Source: Streptomyces sp. NBC_00448 (GTDB lineage Bacteria > Actinomycetota > Actinomycetes > Streptomycetales > Streptomycetaceae). From it: a DNA stretch of 64,000 bases. The first letter of the stretch is position 1; the number at the start of each line of letters is the position of its first letter. Below the pieces are notes generated by a model. The model saw nothing but the letters and a program-made list of their open reading frames with translations, had not been told where the DNA came from and searched no databases. The position numbers and the translations under genes are program-made. Positions 62,212 to 64,000 of the stretch are shown here, one piece after another. The stretch lies in the NCBI RefSeq assembly GCF_036014115.1, contig NZ_CP107913.1, forward strand, positions 1,178,001 to 1,242,000. The letters run 5' to 3'.

Positions 62212-62601
62212 TCAGAGCCGGAGCGGGAGCTTCGTGCGGGGGCCGGGGGCGCTGCCCGTGTTGGAGGTGCCCGCGGGTTCGAGGAGGAGGACGGCGGTCT
62301 CCTCGTCGGCGCGGGGGCAGTGCTCCGCGCCCTTGGGCACGACGAACAGCTCGCCGGGCCCGAGGACCACGTCGCCGTCGCGCAGCTGGATGGTCAGCCG
62401 GCCGCTGATCACGAAAAACAGCTCGTCGGTGTCGTCGTGGCGATGCCAGACGAACTCGCCGTGCAGCTTCGCGAGCTTCACCTCGTAGTCGTTGACGTCG
62501 GCGACGGTCCGCTGCGCCCACAGCTCGTCGAACGAAGCGAGCTTGGCCGCGAGGTTCACGGCTGCGTGCCCGGACGTGGCAGGGTTGGTGGGGTCGGTCA
62601 T
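62212..62601 (-). CDS. Cupin-domain protein
   Basis: A 129-residue single-domain cupin. Motif 1: HGEFVWHRHDDTDELFFVIS (metal-ligand His-x-His and Glu), motif 2: ELFVVPKGAEHCPRADEET (His). Metal site complete. Small stand-alone cupins of this form (mannose-6-phosphate isomerase-like) have varied or unknown roles. ATG 62601 gives the normal length. Divergent from the AraC gene, 72 bases away; such pairs are often regulator and target. Confidence 0.88.
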   Translation of the reverse strand: MTDPTNPATSGHAAVNLAAKLASFDELWAQRTVADVNDYEVKLAKLHGEFVWHRHDDTDELFFVISGRLTIQLRDGDVVLGPGELFVVPKGAEHCPRADEETAVLLLEPAGTSNTGSAPGPRTKLPLRL

Positions 62602-62673
62602 GGGCTGAGGGTGGCCGAACCGGCCGGTGGGGGTCTTGTACGTTCCTGACCCGTGTGGCGGAGAGGGGGTGCC

Positions 62674-63489
62674 GTGGACGGCCCCGAGATCCATCAGGTG
62701 GACGCGTGGCGCCCGGGGGTGCCGGGCATCACGGAGGTGCTGCACGCGCACTTCACGGACCACGCCTACCCCGTGCACACCCACACCACGTGGGACCTGA
62801 TGCTGCTGGACGACGGCGTGGTCGACTTCGCGCTGGACCGCACCCGCCACGGCGCGACGGACGCCAGCCGGGTCGTCCTCCTTCCACCCGGCGTCCCGCA
62901 CGACGGCCGGACGGTCAACCCGGCGGGCTTCCGCAAGCGCGTGCTGTACCTGAGCACGGATGTGCTGCCCGCCCGGCTGGCCGGAAAGGCCGTGGCCGGC
63001 CCGATCCTCGGCGACCCGGCGCTGCGCGCCAGGGTGCACCGGCTGCACGGGACCCTGCGCGACCAGGACGACGCGCTCGAAGCGCAGTCACGGCTCGCCT
63101 TCGTCCGGGAGCGGCTGCTGGTCCACCTCGACGCCCACCGGGTACGGCCCCCGGGCCGCGAGGGGGACCGCCTCGCCGCTCGGCTGCGGGAACTCCTCGA
63201 CGCCCGGATCGCCGACGGCCTCACCCTCGACGAGGCCACCACGCTCCTGCACGCCCACCCCACCCACCTGATCCGCAGCTTCTCCCGCACCTACGGCCTG
63301 CCGCCGCACACGTACCTCACCGGGCTGCGGATCGACCGCGCCCGGCGGCTGCTCCTCGCCGGCGAGCGGCCGGTCGCGGTCGCCTCGGCCGTCGGCTTCT
63401 ACGACCAGGCCCACCTCAACCGCCACTTCAAACGCCACCTCGGCGTCACCCCGGTCGCCTACGCCCGCCGCAACGGCCGGTCGCGCTAG
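62674..63489 (+). CDS. AraC-family transcriptional regulator with cupin-type sensor
   Basis: A 271-residue regulator. N-terminal AraC-type cupin arm (HAHFTDHAYPVHTHTTWDLM, LLPPGVPHDG; about residues 25-90) and two C-terminal helix-turn-helix motifs (LDEATTLLHAHPTHLIRSFS; ASAVGFYDQAHLNRHFKRHL followed by GVTPVAYAR). GTG 62674 is preferred because GAGAGGGGG precedes it; GTG 62653 is possible. It probably controls the divergent cupin gene and itself. Confidence 0.9.
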   Translation: MDGPEIHQVDAWRPGVPGITEVLHAHFTDHAYPVHTHTTWDLMLLDDGVVDFALDRTRHGATDASRVVLLPPGVPHDGRTVNPAGFRKRVLYLSTDVLPARLAGKAVAGPILGDPALRARVHRLHGTLRDQDDALEAQSRLAFVRERLLVHLDAHRVRPPGREGDRLAARLRELLDARIADGLTLDEATTLLHAHPTHLIRSFSRTYGLPPHTYLTGLRIDRARRLLLAGERPVAVASAVGFYDQAHLNRHFKRHLGVTPVAYARRNGRSR

Positions 63490-63493
63490 CCTC

Positions 63494-64000
63494 CTAGGCC
63501 CTGGGCACGGGGCCCGCCGCAGCCTGGGCGAGGAGGCCGTCGACGAACGCCCTCAGGCCCTGGGGGTAGGTGTCGCGCTCGGCCAGCGCCGGCCACTGGT
63601 CGCCGACGGCGGCAAGCCGGGGCAGCCGGGAGGTGTCGACACCGCCGAAGAAGATGTCGCGGCGGACGGCCTGGTCGCCGTCCGCGCGCCGGTGGGCGGA
63701 GTGCGCCCGGACGAGGATCTCGCCGACGGTGTAGTACCAGACGCCGCGGAAGAGGTCGACGGCCTGAACCGGGGAGCAGCCGCAGTCGATCGCCCCGGCG
63801 ACGACGGTCTCCACCACCCGCAGGGCCGGCTCGCCGAGGCGCCCGAGGAAGCCGTCGACGGTGAGGATCTCGGCCGCCCACGGCCAATCGGCGAGGGAGT
63901 CGTGGATCGCGGTGGCCGCCGCGACGATCCGCTCCTGCGGATCGCCGGTCAGATCGGGCGGCAGGGTCTGGTCGACGTGCTCGTTGAGGAGCTGGACCAG
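63494..64000 (-). CDS. TetR-family regulator, C-terminal part (5' end outside window)
   Basis: The 168 visible residues fit the ligand domain of a TetR/AcrR regulator of the TetR_C_1 kind: LPPDLTGDPQERIVAAATAI, HDSLADWPWAAEIL, GFLGRLGEPALRVVETVVAG and LFRGVWYYTVGEILVRAHSA. The DNA-binding domain would lie beyond 64000. The frame is open to the edge. It ends 4 bases after the convergent AraC stop, with no clear terminator between. Confidence 0.75.
   Translation of the reverse strand: MVQLLNEHVDQTLPPDLTGDPQERIVAAATAIHDSLADWPWAAEILTVDGFLGRLGEPALRVVETVVAGAIDCGCSPVQAVDLFRGVWYYTVGEILVRAHSAHRRADGDQAVRRDIFFGGVDTSRLPRLAAVGDQWPALAERDTYPQGLRAFVDGLLAQAAAGPVPRA

Overview
The window is a chromosomal segment of a very high G+C actinomycete, most likely Streptomyces or a close relative in the Streptomycetaceae. 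The evidence is the codon use (G or C in almost every third position, frequent GTG starts, one TTG start), the families typical of the genus (XRE/DUF5753 with DUF397, DUF574 methyltransferase, SpoIIE-type phosphatases with GAF, receiver and ATPase domains, mycothiol-type isomerase fold, FemX-like protein) and gene pairs coupled by ATGA or GTGA overlaps. No rRNA, tRNA or CRISPR array was seen. All identifications come from reading translated protein motifs by eye; no database search was run.

Layout. 0-8.4 kb: partial DNA alkyltransferase, DUF574 methyltransferase, DUF397/XRE pair, YjbR protein, a secreted GH18 chitinase with two DasR-type operators on its promoter, a GH16-like protein, and a GAF-SpoIIE-ATPase regulator. 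8.5-14.3 kb: a sugar ABC operon (lipoprotein, two permeases, GH3 enzyme) resembling the xylobiose bxlEFGA operon, with promoter, CGAA/TTCG operator and a strong terminator. 14.3-24 kb: assorted enzymes and regulators, a two-component signalling block (HTH/receiver protein, CHASE3-like histidine kinase, receiver-SpoIIE phosphatase), a FemX-like transferase and two gene relics. 24-28.8 kb: a sialic acid utilisation cluster (sialidase, aldolase of the NanA/DapA family, NanT transporter, divergent GntR regulator with a palindromic operator). 28.8-39.3 kb: LacI, GNAT, hydrolase, acetyltransferase, VOC, MarR-MFS operon, DUF427, and an OtrA/TetM-like ribosomal protection protein with a possible leader ORF. 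39.3-48.5 kb: GntR, APC permease, glutamine-synthetase-like ligase, gamma-glutamyl hydrolase, aldehyde dehydrogenase, SDR and a Tat-exported phospholipase C; together they look like a gamma-glutamylation pathway for an amine or amino alcohol. 48.5-52.9 kb: sdhCAB with a divergent LysR gene and a LysR box between them.

52.9-62.2 kb is an accessory island with lower G+C: an IS256-type transposase relic, a LamG fragment, a 6.4 kb Rhs/YD-repeat protein with a Hint module, a guanyl-specific RNase toxin domain cut off from it by a one-base frameshift, a barstar-like immunity gene, and a tyrosine integrase and excisionase that both carry frameshifts. 62.2-64 kb: cupin, AraC regulator and the C-terminal part of a TetR regulator that runs off the window.

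The main functional themes are scavenging of polymers and host or environmental glycans (chitin, beta-glucan or similar, xylan, sialoglycans, phospholipids), amine catabolism, phosphatase-based signalling, and inter-bacterial competition through a decaying polymorphic toxin locus.
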